Part shown: positions 19,987-31,715 of the stretch, piece after piece
Numbering within the stretch: position 1 is the stretch's first letter
How the letters are laid out: every line of letters starts with the position of its first letter
Program-made: the position numbers and the translations under genes
Origin: Bradysia coprophila
Taxonomy: Eukaryota; Arthropoda; Insecta; Diptera; Sciaridae
Direction: 5' to 3'
Assembly (NCBI RefSeq): GCF_014529535.1
Contig: NW_023504022.1
Span: forward strand, 7,733,398 to 7,797,397
Length of the DNA: 64,000 nucleotides
Notes under the pieces: model-generated
Database searches by the model: none
What the model was told of the DNA's origin: nothing
Seen by the model: the letters and a program-made list of their open reading frames with translations, nothing else

Positions 19987-22720
19987 ATGGCTCACGTAAG
20001 TTTAAACATCGTTGACGCTTTGTGATGAATGCCATCAAAAAGAACGACCACCAAAATTGTATTTGTACTTTGCAGTTGCGATTCGGTTCCATAAAAAATC
20101 TATCGACTATTGCATTGGAACTGGGAGAAGATAGAGCCCGTACCGAGTTGATTCCTCGTTTAACGATAATCACCTACGATGAGGACGAAGATTTACTGTC
20201 TTTGGCTGAACAATTGGGAACATTCACAGGTGCGTAACTGGGTGTCTGTCATGTTTTCCGATATTTAATCATATCGATTGTTTGCACAGATCTTATTGGT
20301 GGACCTGATTACGCTATGTATTTGATTCCACCTTTGATGAGTTTAGCCACTGTTGCAAAATTTGTTGTACGGGACAAGGCCGTTGAATCGCTTTGCATTG
20401 TTGCCGCTCAACATAGTGCGGCCGATTTAGAGACCCATTTCATTCCAACTCTGCGGACCCTTGCCTCCGGAGACAGTTATGCTTCACGAACCTCTGCGTG
20501 TGCACTTTTTTCGGTTTGTTATCCGCGCGTTTCGTTGGCAGTCAAAGCAGAACTACGAGAAATTTTCCGGCAACTGTGCAAGGACGATACGCTGATGGTA
20601 AATTGATTTTTTTTTTGCTCCACAAAAAACCAGAAATATTTTCATCAACTGTAATTGTTACAAGGTTCGTCATGCTGCTTCGAAGAAACTTGGAGAATTT
20701 TCTGAAGTCGTTGGGTTAGAATTCCTAAAATCGGATATCATACCGTTGTTCGTTCAGATAGCCCAAGACAATCAGGACTCTGTTCGTTTGGTAGCTGTTG
20801 AAGCTTGCGTAATCATCGCCCAACTATTGAGACAGGAAGATGTCAAATATTTAGTTATGCCCACATTACGTAATAGTCTGCATGATTCGTCGTGGCGTGT
20901 ACGTTTCATGTATGCTGATAAATTGACGGATCTACAGAAGGCCGTCGGACCGGAAATAACAAACTCTGATTTGGTACCAGCTCTTCAATATCTTCTCCGA
21001 GACGAAAAGGCTGAGGTACGTGCGTCAGCTGCGACAAAAATAAAGGAGTTTTGTAAACAACTATTCGTCGCCGGAGACACAGCCAATCAGGTGTCCATCA
21101 CGTCAATTTTGCCATTTGTCAAGGAATTGGTCTTTGATATCGATCCGCATGTCAAATCGGCATTGGCTTCTGTCATTATGGGTTTGAGTCCCATTCTAGG
21201 ACCACATAATACGATCGTGCATTTGTTGCCGTTGTTTTTGATTCAGTTGAAAGATGAGTGTCTTGAGGTTCGACTGAACATCATTTCGAATTTGGTCTGT
21301 GTTAACGAAGTGATTTTAATCGATCAGTTGTCACAGGTAAAGATTTACGCAAGTGGAACGAAACATTGTGTTGACAAAGTTTTTCTTTCAGTCACTCCTT
21401 GATTCAATCGAGAAATTAGCCAAAGCCACCGAATGGCGAGTTCGTTTAGCAGTTATTGAATACATCCCCGCTTTAGCTGAGAAATTGGGACAAGACTTTT
21501 TCGATCAAAAGCTACGTGGGCTATGTTTTCAATGGTTAAAAGATGATCTGCGGTCGATAAGAGAGCGTGCTATTTTGACGATAACGAAATTAGTTCAAAT
21601 GTTCGGCTTAGCCTGGGCCGAACAGGCGATTATTCCCCAAGTACTGTTGATGTCAAGCAGCAAAAACTACATCTACAGTAAGTCTTACATCACATAGATG
21701 ATCATCCTATCGTTCATTGTCTAATCGAATTTTCCTCTTTACATACGCATCAGGATGGACTTGCCTGCTAACTATCAATGCAATCGTAAATTTCTGTGAT
21801 AGCGAAACAACAACAAAAATGATTTTACCAAAAGTGTTGCTACTTAGTGCTGATCCTGTAGAATTAATACGTTTTCACGTAGTGAAAACCCTACAGAAAA
21901 TTAGTCATTTAATTGATCCGATGATTTTGCGGCGGGAAATCGAACCGGTAATGGACAAACTGAAAAACTTTGTCACTCAAAACGCTGAAGGTAAGTTGAA
22001 AAATTCTTTCGGTTTTTAGCAAGTAGGGGTAGGGTAGGGGCATTTTCATAGATGATCCGCAATAAAAAAAATGTCCGTCAGTCCGTCCGAGATGAATTCA
22101 TTCATTTTTTCCCGATTGTTGTGGACAAAAGGTCAAATTGGGAAATGGGCATGGTATGGCCGGGCCTTCCAGAGATAGGGCCCTACAGGTGTCTTTTAGT
22201 TTTTCGTATCTACAGAAATACGTACTCAATAGCTGCATATCTAATGACGAGTAGAACAAAGTTGTTGAACATTGTTTTTGTTGGGTGGGATCGGCCCTAG
22301 GTGGTTTTTGGTTCATAAATCGAGTAAATTTCATCCGATTTTGCTAGGTTTTTGTTTTATATGGAAGATAATTGTATATCGAAAAGAATGTGTGAAAAGA
22401 ATGATCTCTAATCATTTTCTTCTTACATTTTTTAAGTGAAACCACCATTGCCGCCAAAGTCAATTTCCAAAATCGTGAAAGCAACAAGCATGGAATTGGA
22501 GACAGTTAATCAAAAATACACGAGAGTGACGGAGACATATGAGACAAGAATAACACGATTGGAACGACACAATCAAAGGTTGGAACAAGAAAACCGAAAA
22601 TTAAAATCTCAAATTGTGGACATGAAGGCAGATTTAGAAGAAGTAAAAAAGTGGTTCGTGCAGGAACAGAAAAATGAAGAAGAAGAAGAACAAGCTAACG
22701 GTAGTACCAGAGGATATTAG
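19987..22720 (+). CDS. PP2A-A-like: PP2A 65-kDa scaffold (A) subunit paralogue with C-terminal coiled coil, copy B
   Basis: Seven exons with consistent phases: 19987-19995, 20076-20229, 20290-20597, 20665-21336, 21392-21677, 21754-21990, 22437-22720; 649 residues, against about 590 for usual PR65. The A subunit is a horseshoe of 15 HEAT repeats that joins the PP2A catalytic subunit to regulatory B subunits. Residues about 4-555 follow the family ([65 protein letters not shown]). The start MAH lacks the usual first 20-25 residues (helix A of HEAT 1). After [14 protein letters not shown] the usual final helix is missing, and exon 7 instead encodes a basic linker, a heptad coiled coil ([19 protein letters not shown]) and an acidic tail. 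It is a divergent paralogue, intact here. Catalytic-subunit binding by its C-terminal HEAT repeats is uncertain. Confidence 0.9.
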
Positions 22721-23082
22721 CTTAAGTTAGATTAAGTTAGTTTAGTTAGTGTAAAAATAATTTAGTTTAAGTAAGGTGAAACCTATTGTGGCTTGAAATG
22801 CCAAATCAGCGAAACATGCCGTCAGAACAGTTGGAGCGTTTGCTGCGACTGAGCCCCGTACGACCCGTAAACCTATTACGTACGTGATCCTAGCGCGTCC
22901 GTAACCCTAATTCGTCAGTGACCCCAATCCTTCCGTAGTCCTAATACGTCAGTTACCCTAATACTTCCATCATCTTATTACGTCTGTACTTAAAATTATT
23001 GTCCACCTAGCCCAAGTGCAACATGTTTACGGCGTAATTTTAGGAACGAAATAGCGGATGAATTTCACTTCATTTTTATCAA

Positions 23083-23548
23083 TTTTAATAAAATCCAATA
23101 TGGCGGTCGGCAGCCATTTTGTTAGGAAACCGGAAATAACGTCAATACCATTCAAACAAAAAAAAATCATGAAATTCGGTCAAAGTTTACTAAAGATATT
23201 AGCAAAAACACCACGTTCACTGTACAGCCGAGTAGCCGGATATGAGCTCACTCCAAGGGACCTAGCTTATGCTCCGGTGAGCCGAATTTCATAAACTTTT
23301 TTTTCCCTGATTGGTACCTTGGTATGAACTAGGTAGAAGGCGTCAAGCAGTTTTTACATAAAGGTTGGCCAAATTTGAACAAATTTCAACTATTTTCGCT
23401 TTATTAGATAGGACACCTAGATAGACACCGAAGGTTCTCTGCAGTGCATTTCATGATATTTTTTTCGTTGGCACCCTATTGACGACTGTGAAACGTTCCG
23501 GTCTCCTAACGAAATGACTGCCGGTTTCCATATTGGATTTTAGTGAAA
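23083..23548. mobile_element. Inverted-repeat (MITE/foldback) element, copy B
   Basis: This is the counterpart of 8903-9368, with the same inverted arms around AAAATCCAATATGG and GTTAGG. It was present before the segmental duplication, since both copies carry it at the same place. Confidence 0.8.
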
Positions 23549-23725
23549 GTTAAATATTTTAAGAATATTTTAAGTTTCTGTCAGAGTTTCACATTAAAGG
23601 GTTTAGATACGGATAGGTGTTTCGTACGGGTCGGCGTTAAGTTAAGTTTGCATTAAAGTTTAAGTTTAAATATATGTATGTGTTGATGCGTTGGTATGTG
23701 TGTGTTCGCGTGTGCAAATAATGTT

Positions 23726-23926
23726 TACTATGCTGGTGCATGTAATAAGGCTATTACATGTATAGGCAATAACCTTTACATCACTCGCATAGTAAAACGT
23801 CGTACTACACACGGAAAATAAAGTGATATCTCGTATCACGATGAGTAAAAGTACCTCGGGCTGCCGCCCTCGAATACTTTTTCTCATCTGGATACGAGAT
23901 ATCACTTTACTTCCCTTGCATAGTAA
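23726..23926. mobile_element. About 200-bp foldback insertion private to copy B
   Basis: Copy A reads straight from CAAATAATGTTT into ATTACCGGTATCC. Copy B has about 210 extra bases here. The insert is bounded by TTACTATGC and GCATAGTAA. It contains two further inverted repeats: GCATGTAATAAGGC near ATTACATGTATAGGC, and the strong pair AAAGTGATATCTCGTATC with GATACGAGATATCACTTT around a GC-rich loop. The structure is that of a MITE inserted after the duplication. No coding capacity was found. Confidence 0.85.
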
Positions 23927-23965
23927 TGTACTATTTCTTACCGGTATCCAAATCCGGTTTTTCAA

Positions 23966-26900
23966 TTTTTCACGGTGCCCACCAAAATTTCCATATTTCT
24001 GGTCGTTTTTCGATCTCTAATCATTTTCTAGTCATTTTTCCACTTCCTTTCTCCTTTTCATTAGGCCCCACCACTGGATGGGTCAGGTCATTTGACTTTG
24101 ACTGACTTAATTTTTCAATTATTTCAGTCTTACTTTTCATTCCATTTTAAATGAACTTGTTTTTAAGAATATTTTAGAAAGAAAATTGGTTAAGACTATT
24201 GGCACTCAATGCCAATATTCATCATAGTGTGGCTATTGCGTCACAAGTTTCCTCATTGTCTGCCATTTGTGACACTTTTTGCGTATCAAAGCTGTAAGCG
24301 TGACTTATCAACACTGATAGCTACCAGCTAGCTTACGATTTGTGTCTTTTGGGAATTTGGGTTGAGAATAAACACTTGAATTTGGGCGTGTTTCCCGTTT
24401 AACGTTCTTATTTATTCTGCCATTCAAATAACTTTTTCTAACACAAATTCAGTGCCAATTCGATTTCACTTCGATTCGTCCTTATTACGAGTGGAAACAT
24501 ATCAGCCATATTTCCCGAGATTTGGTTGAAATAACTTACTACTAAACCGATCATAGCTCCCAAATAAGCGACTTTTTAGGACAATCCTGAAAACGTGTCG
24601 ACTAGAATCCAAAATAACTCTTAACTTTGTCTTTGAATGGAACTTTTTATTAGCTGTATTTTCCTAGATATGGTCACGTAGCTCACAATTAAAACGCTAA
24701 CAGCTCCCAAATGGGCGTTTTCTGGAGAAAAAAAAACCAGAAACATGTATTGACTAGAATCTAAATCTCTATAAATTTGTCTTTAGACGAACTTTCTATC
24801 TGCCATATTTTGCGAGCTATGGCTTACATAGTCAATTAGTCAAGGGATCCGGTTTTTCGGCAAAAAAATCTTCTGGTATCATGTATACCAAGGATGTCCA
24901 TTTTATTTGCACACGCGTAGCGTGTATGTTGATGTGCTTGAGGTTTGATGTTTTCTTTTTTGTTTATTTTTATTTATTTTTCATTTATAGATGTCGTCGA
25001 ATTGGCGAAAGGGTTCGTTGATTGTTTAGAGGAATTCTCAATGATTGATCAAGGATGCTCAGATTTTCCCGCTGCTTTTGGAGACGGTGGCGCCTCAAAT
25101 TTTTAGCCACAAAAATAAATTCAATTCATCTGAATACCATTTTCTTTCTGGGAAATTTCACGGTAACATGACTTACGAAGGATTTTGCCTTCTTGTTCAC
25201 ACCAATTACAGTTCAGATATATCTGTCTCGTTGTAAGTCATGTTAAAGTCACAAAATCCACGGAATATCCCGTTCCAAATAACTGTAAACCCGATTTCAT
25301 CCACAGAAACATAACCTACGCTATTTTACATGCAAATGTTGATGTTTTGTCTCTATAGATGAATATCCCACTATCCCCGGAATCTGAGCAGGCCTAATAC
25401 CAGTGTATGTATATGTTTCAATCTAATTTTACATGGATTAAATTTTGATTCAAATTTAGGGTTTAATCAATAAAAAAAAATTTTGTGGGCTGAACAAAAC
25501 GGTTAAAACGTGAAAAAAACTTCAGAGTAAGATTTTTACGGAGCAAAAATCCTTGAAATTGACGATTTATGTGAAGTTACATTCAGAATTAGTATTTTAA
25601 GTAAAGCTCTCACCAAAGATTAATGAAAAACTAAAATAAAAGTAAAATTGAAAATTTAGATTCGACTTTTGATTGCCTGATTGACACTGTCATATATTTG
25701 CGGCACAAGGACGGAAAAGTTGAATATCGAATGTTCGCGTGAAGTTAGTTGATCCGAGGCGAATTACCGTGCACAAGCACGTAAAATAACATACGTAATA
25801 GATCATTTTCATAACCAAGAACCAAGAATTACCTAAAACAAAGGATTTGAGGTTAGATTTTGGTAGCTATTTTGTTTTTACTGGTAATATTGGTATCGTG
25901 TCTGACGTTTGCAAAGTCATAAAAAGTTTTGAAGTTATTGTTTTGGCTTATGTGATCAATTCACTCGCCTTCGGCTCGTTCGGCAAAGCTCACACTTGCC
26001 AAATCAAGAAATTTACAAGCAAAGACTTTGTAAAGAATTTATTTATTCTTCATATTCGTCGGGTTGCTGCATCGTTGGAAGGGAAAACATATTCTCCCAA
26101 CACTTACAGTGCCAGTAACCGCTGTTCTACTTGTACTGAGAAAATAGTGAAAAATAGGTTCCCAAAATTATCCATTTGACATTGGGAAGATCAAGTTCGA
26201 CGATGAGCTAAGTGTGATCAACGCTTCGGAAGTTATGCCAGAAAATTAAATGAACAATATAATTGATAACTGATAATTGATAGTGATAATTAACAAGCAT
26301 CATATACCTAAAATTACATATACACTACAGTGAATATATAGTATTAAAAAAGCCAAGCAAATGTAACATCAGACAACTCTGACAAGTGTGAAGTTTGCGG
26401 CCCGAGCGAAGCGAGTGTCGTAATTCACACGATTCGCGGTATCTTATTGCAATATTAGACAGCTCGGAAGATTGAGAAGTTTGAGACCAACGCAAACCTA
26501 ACATTATACAACTCTGACGAGTGCGAAGTTTGCGGCCAAAACGAAGCCTTATTTGACACGAGTCACGGTATCTTACTGCAATAGTAAACAACTCGGGTCT
26601 TATTGGAACATTGGACAATTTGAACGAATGCGGAGTGACAAAATTTCTTTTTTGTGGGGACGAAGATATCAAATTGAGGGGGTGTGTTAGATTATTTCCC
26701 ACAATTGTTCTAAATTAACAACTTAATATAGTCGAGAATGTTCATATAATAGCTTTCTAAATAAAATTCTTTCAGAACCTAGGTACCATCAACGTATAAT
26801 ATACATCTAATATAAAAGCAAAAATCCATTACGTCCTTCCATTAGCGTTTACGGTAGATTTTCTAAATGGGAAAATTAATGATGTAAATTCTAGTATTTT

Positions 26901-27043
26901 ATCGCATGGAAAACAGTCCATACAACGAAGTGTGAAGCAGGTAAAGCTGCTGCTACAACATTCTAGACTTCACACCATGTAGAGCTTTTTCTAAATTGAA
27001 GTTTTTCGAAGAGTTTGTATTATAATTCCAAAATAGTAATTTA
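23966..27043. other. Non-coding region of copy B
   Basis: This stretch corresponds to 9560-12650 of copy A, with scattered substitutions and small indels. The open frame at 25847-26179 (110 codons) is kept in both copies but matches no family I know. No gene is called. Confidence 0.5.
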
Positions 27044-27141
27044 TGCAACTAGTTGCGAAAAGTGGTAGATTTTGTCACTAGATGTGATATTATGATAACC
27101 ACGTCGTGTGACGAAAACTGCTACTTTCGCAACGTGTTGCA
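27044..27141. mobile_element. 98-bp hairpin MITE-like element, copy B
   Basis: This is the counterpart of 12651-12748 with the same inverted ends beginning TGCAAC. Confidence 0.75.
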
Positions 27142-27213
27142 TACAACGTTTTCTGCAAACAGGCTGTGAAAAATAAACTTTTGAAATGCAAAACATAACT
27201 CTACCTTTAACAT

Positions 27214-27615
27214 AAGGTAGCTGACCATGATGTGTGGTATTGTGACAATTTTTAACTTCGTACGTCGTTTTCTTGAAATCCTTTGACATCCAGGAGTAAT
27301 GACTAACTTTATTTTGCAGATTGAACATTTGGCTTCGCAATTAATCAAAAATTAATCGATATTTAAAGAATTTCTTTAACTAAGTTTAATTTTTTAATTG
27401 GATCGAGATTTGCGTTATGGTGTCCGTGATTTGTGGTATTTCTATGAAATTCAATAGAGACCAATATTTGGAGGTATCTAAAGCGTCATACAAATTATAC
27501 CGCAAATCAAAGTCCAATAGAATCGTGCTTTGCGGTAAAATTTATTTTACATGTAAATTTAAATAAGCAAATCATGATCAGGTTTTCCCATCCGCACATC
27601 ATGGTCAGCTACCTT
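27214..27615. mobile_element. 402-bp TIR element (MITE), copy 2
   Basis: It is the duplicated counterpart of 12821-13222, with identical terminal inverted repeats AAGGTAGCTGACCATGATGT and the same ACAT flanks. Confidence 0.9.
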
Positions 27616-27935
27616 ACATTCAACTGTATGAACGAAATTATGTATGAACGATCAAGTAGACTGCATTTATGTTTGCTTCAAAAATTGGTTCAATCTATCA
27701 ATTATTCATAATACAATAGTATGTGTCATGCATGTCATGCAGTACTAGTTCATACTGAAAACTACAAAAGCGCCACCTTAATTTTCATAGCTGAATACGG
27801 TAGTTTCGTGAAGCTTTATACTGAAAACTACAACAGTGCCATATTCAGCTATGGAAAAATTGCTGACAAGTGGTGAAAACGTCCGAGACATAAGTTTTCT
27901 TTCCTTTGAGAAACTAACGTTACAAATGTTGATTC

Positions 27936-30157
27936 CGGGTGAAAATTACGGACTATGTCGTTGTCGATGATGGCATCCAGATTTCACAAATAAACACAAA
28001 TATTTTCGTAACTAAAGCCGTGCTAAAGACGTGTGTGCGCCTATAATTTTTGGTCATAATGTTAACATAAGTTAAATACAATTGATTATTGGTAGAAATT
28101 CACCGAAAGCGCAGAAAACATTAAATAAATCACCCGAATTCATTTGGGCGTATAGATCATTTTCATGACCTTGTAAATGTCAGACACGATCCCAGAGCTG
28201 TCAGACATGTCGAAAAATATCGAATGAATAGAACGAACGATTTTCATGTAAAAACCAGTAAATTGAACGCAGTCAACGTCAATTAATTGAGGTTAAGGAC
28301 TACTGGACGAAACATTTAGTGGGGTTACGTTGACAAGTACCGTATAATGAAAATGATCTACTAAGAGGTTTCAAAATGACGGTTAAGAGGATCCAAGCCT
28401 ACGCTGAAATTGTAGCCTACATTTGTGCGTTTCGAAATTTTTGATTGCTGATATGATTTTACGAGAGCCCTTTCTAAAAAATGTACGACCACATTTTCGG
28501 GTAAAAATATGTCAGCTTTGAATAAAAAATAAAATTGTCTGTGAAAGTTTCATGTGATTTGAGAAAAGTGTACCTTTGATGCAAATTTCTCTTTCATCAT
28601 AACACTCTATACTGAAAACATACATTTCTACAGGTTTAGCGACTGTAACAAAATGTACTATTTCACATGGTACAAGTAAAATATCTATTTTAGAATGACT
28701 TTTTGCTACAGCAAAATATGGATATCTGACGATTGATTAATACCGTTAATCATAAAGTGTGCGAAAGAACGTGTTATGCTATTTTATAAGACTATTAACA
28801 AGGTTTTACATGCGTTGAAAGCAGAAATTTTCATGTTTCAAGAACTACGTTCGATGTCTTAAGCATGAAAGATCCGTTCTTAGAATTTCGAGGTTGAACG
28901 CAATGTTCTCACTCGAAACGGCCTCATCTCATCAAACTAGCGCCATAGTAAATAAAGTCCAAAAAGCATCACCCACTCACTGACTCCGGGGAATGTGTGA
29001 TATTGGGGTAATGAGATGTTTTTCTGGTCCGGAAGGCTTCAATATTGGGCCCGTATCTTTTTTTAGAATTTTAAAAAATAGTTTAGGCATGGGGAGCGAG
29101 GCATTTGTACAAATGTACAAATGATTCACCCACTCTCTGTAGATATTCCAAGAGATGGTGGATTCGGATCAATGGTATAAAGCGAGTGACCTAAGGCATC
29201 GAATCTACACATCTTCTGCCTACAAAGCAATATCATTCAGTGGCATAATGTTACTTATATCACCGAGTGACAAATGCTTTCTCAGACACTAAATGCATAC
29301 TGAACTGAACGTTATGAATTGTTGTTGACGAATTTATTCAACATTAATTTTACAGTTTATATAGCGTCTCTACAATAGTAATACACACTAAGTAACATGA
29401 ACACTAAATTTCCTCATTTTTCGGTTATATAAAACTATTTGGAATTCATTCACACAAATTTTTAAAGCTTATAAGTTGAGTCGCACATTTATCTTATTAA
29501 TTTAGAAAACTATCATTTTTAGTGCTTGAATGATTTGTTATCAATGATTATCTACGTTGTAATTGGTGCATTAGATTGAGTAAATTCATTATATCGATTG
29601 TTGTCCTAAAACACATTTCTGTCTACCACAAGAAAAATCTTTCTACTGTGCTACTGTAACTGTTCTACTTTTTAATTGGGAAGTTATATGAGGAATGCAA
29701 GAACTTAAGATTAAAATGGAATCTCCAAAAATTTTATTTAATTTCAAAGGAATTTTCTGGTGGCAAGTTTCGAGTTTCGGCAAGTTTGGCATTTTGTCTT
29801 TTTTCATTTTTTTGATGAAATGCATCAACTTTTTCAGTTTTATGTAAAATTTTGCAGTTACAAATTGAATTATAAAAAATGTACAAAAATTGGTCGCTGT
29901 AAAATTTCTGTGATTGTTGGATTGCTTGTCATATTTGGTAGGTTTTCTTTATCAACAAAATTACTTTATTTCAACAACCACATGGTGTGTAATAAAAATG
30001 CGATAAAATTTAATGGACCTGAATTAGTGGCGTAAAGTGGTCTTCGGTAATATTCGAATTTATGTGCGCGACTTTTACTGAGAGTAATCGTACCTAGAGA
30101 GGAAATTTCGAACAAACTTACGTAAAATATGTGGTCCCAACATGAAATGCCAATAGT
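27936..30157. other. Intergenic DNA without a recognisable gene
   Basis: No coding region is supported. At about 28404-28545 a stretch with GTAGCCTACATTTG and, further on, GCTTTGAATAAAAAATA resembles one arm of the palindromic element at 40764-41132, so a diverged relative lies here. A small palindrome TTTGTACAAATGTACAAA occurs near 29105. The remainder is AT-rich single-copy-looking sequence. Confidence 0.5.
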
Positions 30158-30197
30158 AAGGTAGCTGACCATGATGTGTGGTATTGTGACAATTTTT

Positions 30198-31159
30198 AGC
30201 CCCGTACGAAGTACAAAGGGGCTTATAGGATTACGATGCCGTGTGTAATTGATGGAATTCGAAGCAGACGGTAAGGGCAAAGTGTTTGCCTATGTTCATA
30301 GATGACGAATCTGCAATAAAAATTTTGTCTGTCCGTCTGTCCGTCTGTCCGTCTGTCACGTCGATATCTTGAGTAAATCAAATCCGATTTCAAAATTTTT
30401 TTTTTCCCTGAAAGATAGTCGAAATAGTGAGGCTAAGTTCGAAGATGGGCATATTCGGGTCGGCCCTTCGTAAGTTAGGGCCACCTAAGTGATTTAAGGT
30501 CTTTTGTTGATATTTATGGCAAAATAAACGATGGAAATGTAAATGACACGGCAAATGATAGGTATTGTCAATACCAATCCAGGAAAAAAAAGTTTTTTAA
30601 AATCGGGTGAGTGGACCGTGAGTTAGGGCCTTAGAAGTGAAATGCTACTAGGGCCCTATGTGTATTTTACATAGAACTCGAGTAAATTTCATTCGTTTTT
30701 CGTAATTTTTGTTTGATTTGGAAGGTAATCGAATGCCGAATAGAATGTTGTTGAAAAAAATTAAATTTGGGTCCTTGGCCTAAGGCCGCTTCTAGGGCCC
30801 TATGTGTATTTCACATATAACTCGAGTAAATTTCACCCGTTTTTCGTAATTTTTGTTTCATTTGGAAGGTAAGGAAAGGCCGAATAGAATGTTGTTGAAA
30901 AAAAATTAAATTTGGGTCCTTGGACTAAGGCCACTACTAGGGCCCTATGTGTATTTTACATATAACTCGAGCAAATTTCATCCGTTTTTCGTAATTTTTG
31001 TTTCATTTGGGAGGTAATCAAAGGCCGAATAGAATGTAGTTGAAAAAAAATTAAATTTGTGCCCTCGGACTGAGGCCGATACTAGGCCCTTCAAAAAAAA
31101 TAAAATTTTAGGGCGATTTGAAATTTTTGTTTCATTTGAAAGGAACGTCGTACGGGGCT
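30198..31159. mobile_element. Nested 962-bp TIR element
   Basis: Inverted termini AGCCCCGTACGA and TCGTACGGGGCT (12 bp, perfect) bound an element lying inside MITE copy 3. Internally there is a GTCTGTCC microsatellite-like run (about 30327-30355) followed by a tandem array. It has no transposase frame, so it would be non-autonomous. A leftover of about 200 bp (31160-31360), similar in reverse complement to 8560-8760, lies between it and the resumed host element, which means the insertion is either compound or a larger element with an internal TIR. Confidence 0.7.
30652..31085. repeat. Three-unit tandem repeat of about 143 bp
   Basis: AGGGCCCTATGTGTATTT starts units at about 30652, 30796 and 30938. 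Each unit continues with ACTCGAG(T/C)AAATTTCA, CGTTTTTCGTAATTTTTGTTT and a GGCCGAATAGAATG or GCCGAATAGAATG phrase. The third is followed by a truncated start of a fourth. It lies within the nested TIR element. Confidence 0.85.
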
Positions 31160-31715
31160 TTGTAATTGCGCTATGCGCAATTTGTAAGATGTACATATTA
31201 CATAATAATTTTACTTTAACTACATTAACCGGCGCAATAGGTTTACGGTCAAAGTAGGGTGACAGACGCACTAGGGTCACGTACGCAATAGATATACGGG
31301 TTTGTACGGGACTCAGTCGCAGCAAACGCTCCGACTGTTCTGATGGCTCGTTTACTTTGAACGTCGTTTTCTTGAAATCCTTTGACATCCAGGAGTAATG
31401 ACTAACTTTATTATGCAGATTGAACATTTGGCTTCGCAATTAATCAAAAATTAATCGATATTTAAAGAATTTCTTTAACTAAGTTTAATTTTTTAATTGG
31501 ATCGAGATTTGCGTTATGGTGTCCGTGATTTGTGGTATTTCTATGAAATTCAATAGAGACCGATATTTGGAGGTATCTAAAGCGTCATACAATTATACCG
31601 CAAATCAAGATCCAACATGATCGTGGTTTGCGGTAAAATTTATTTTACATTTAAATTTACATAAGCAAATCATGATGACAGGTTTTCGCATCCGCGCATC
31701 ATGGTCACCTACCTT

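Larger units (their letters stand above)
18285..27935. repeat. Segmental duplication, copy B
   Basis: This is the counterpart of 1734-13542. It starts within exon 15 of the complete sorting-nexin gene, so it is continuous with that gene and is likely the original location of the SNX13-PP2A-A gene order. It lacks the LTR element but has its own 200-bp foldback insertion. It ends at GTTGATTC, after which the sequence (CGGGTGAAAATTACGG) is unrelated to the DNA that follows copy A. Confidence 0.95.
30158..31715. mobile_element. TIR element (MITE), copy 3, with nested insertion
   Basis: The left end AAGGTAGCTGACCATGATGT and right end CATCATGGTCACCTACCTT are the terminal inverted repeats of the family at 12821-13222. 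The body matches that family at 30158-30198 and again from about 31361 (ACGTCGTTTTCTTG) to the end. About 1.16 kb between these points is foreign. AGT flanks both ends. Because the outside sequence differs from copies 1 and 2, this is an independent insertion of the family. Confidence 0.88.
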
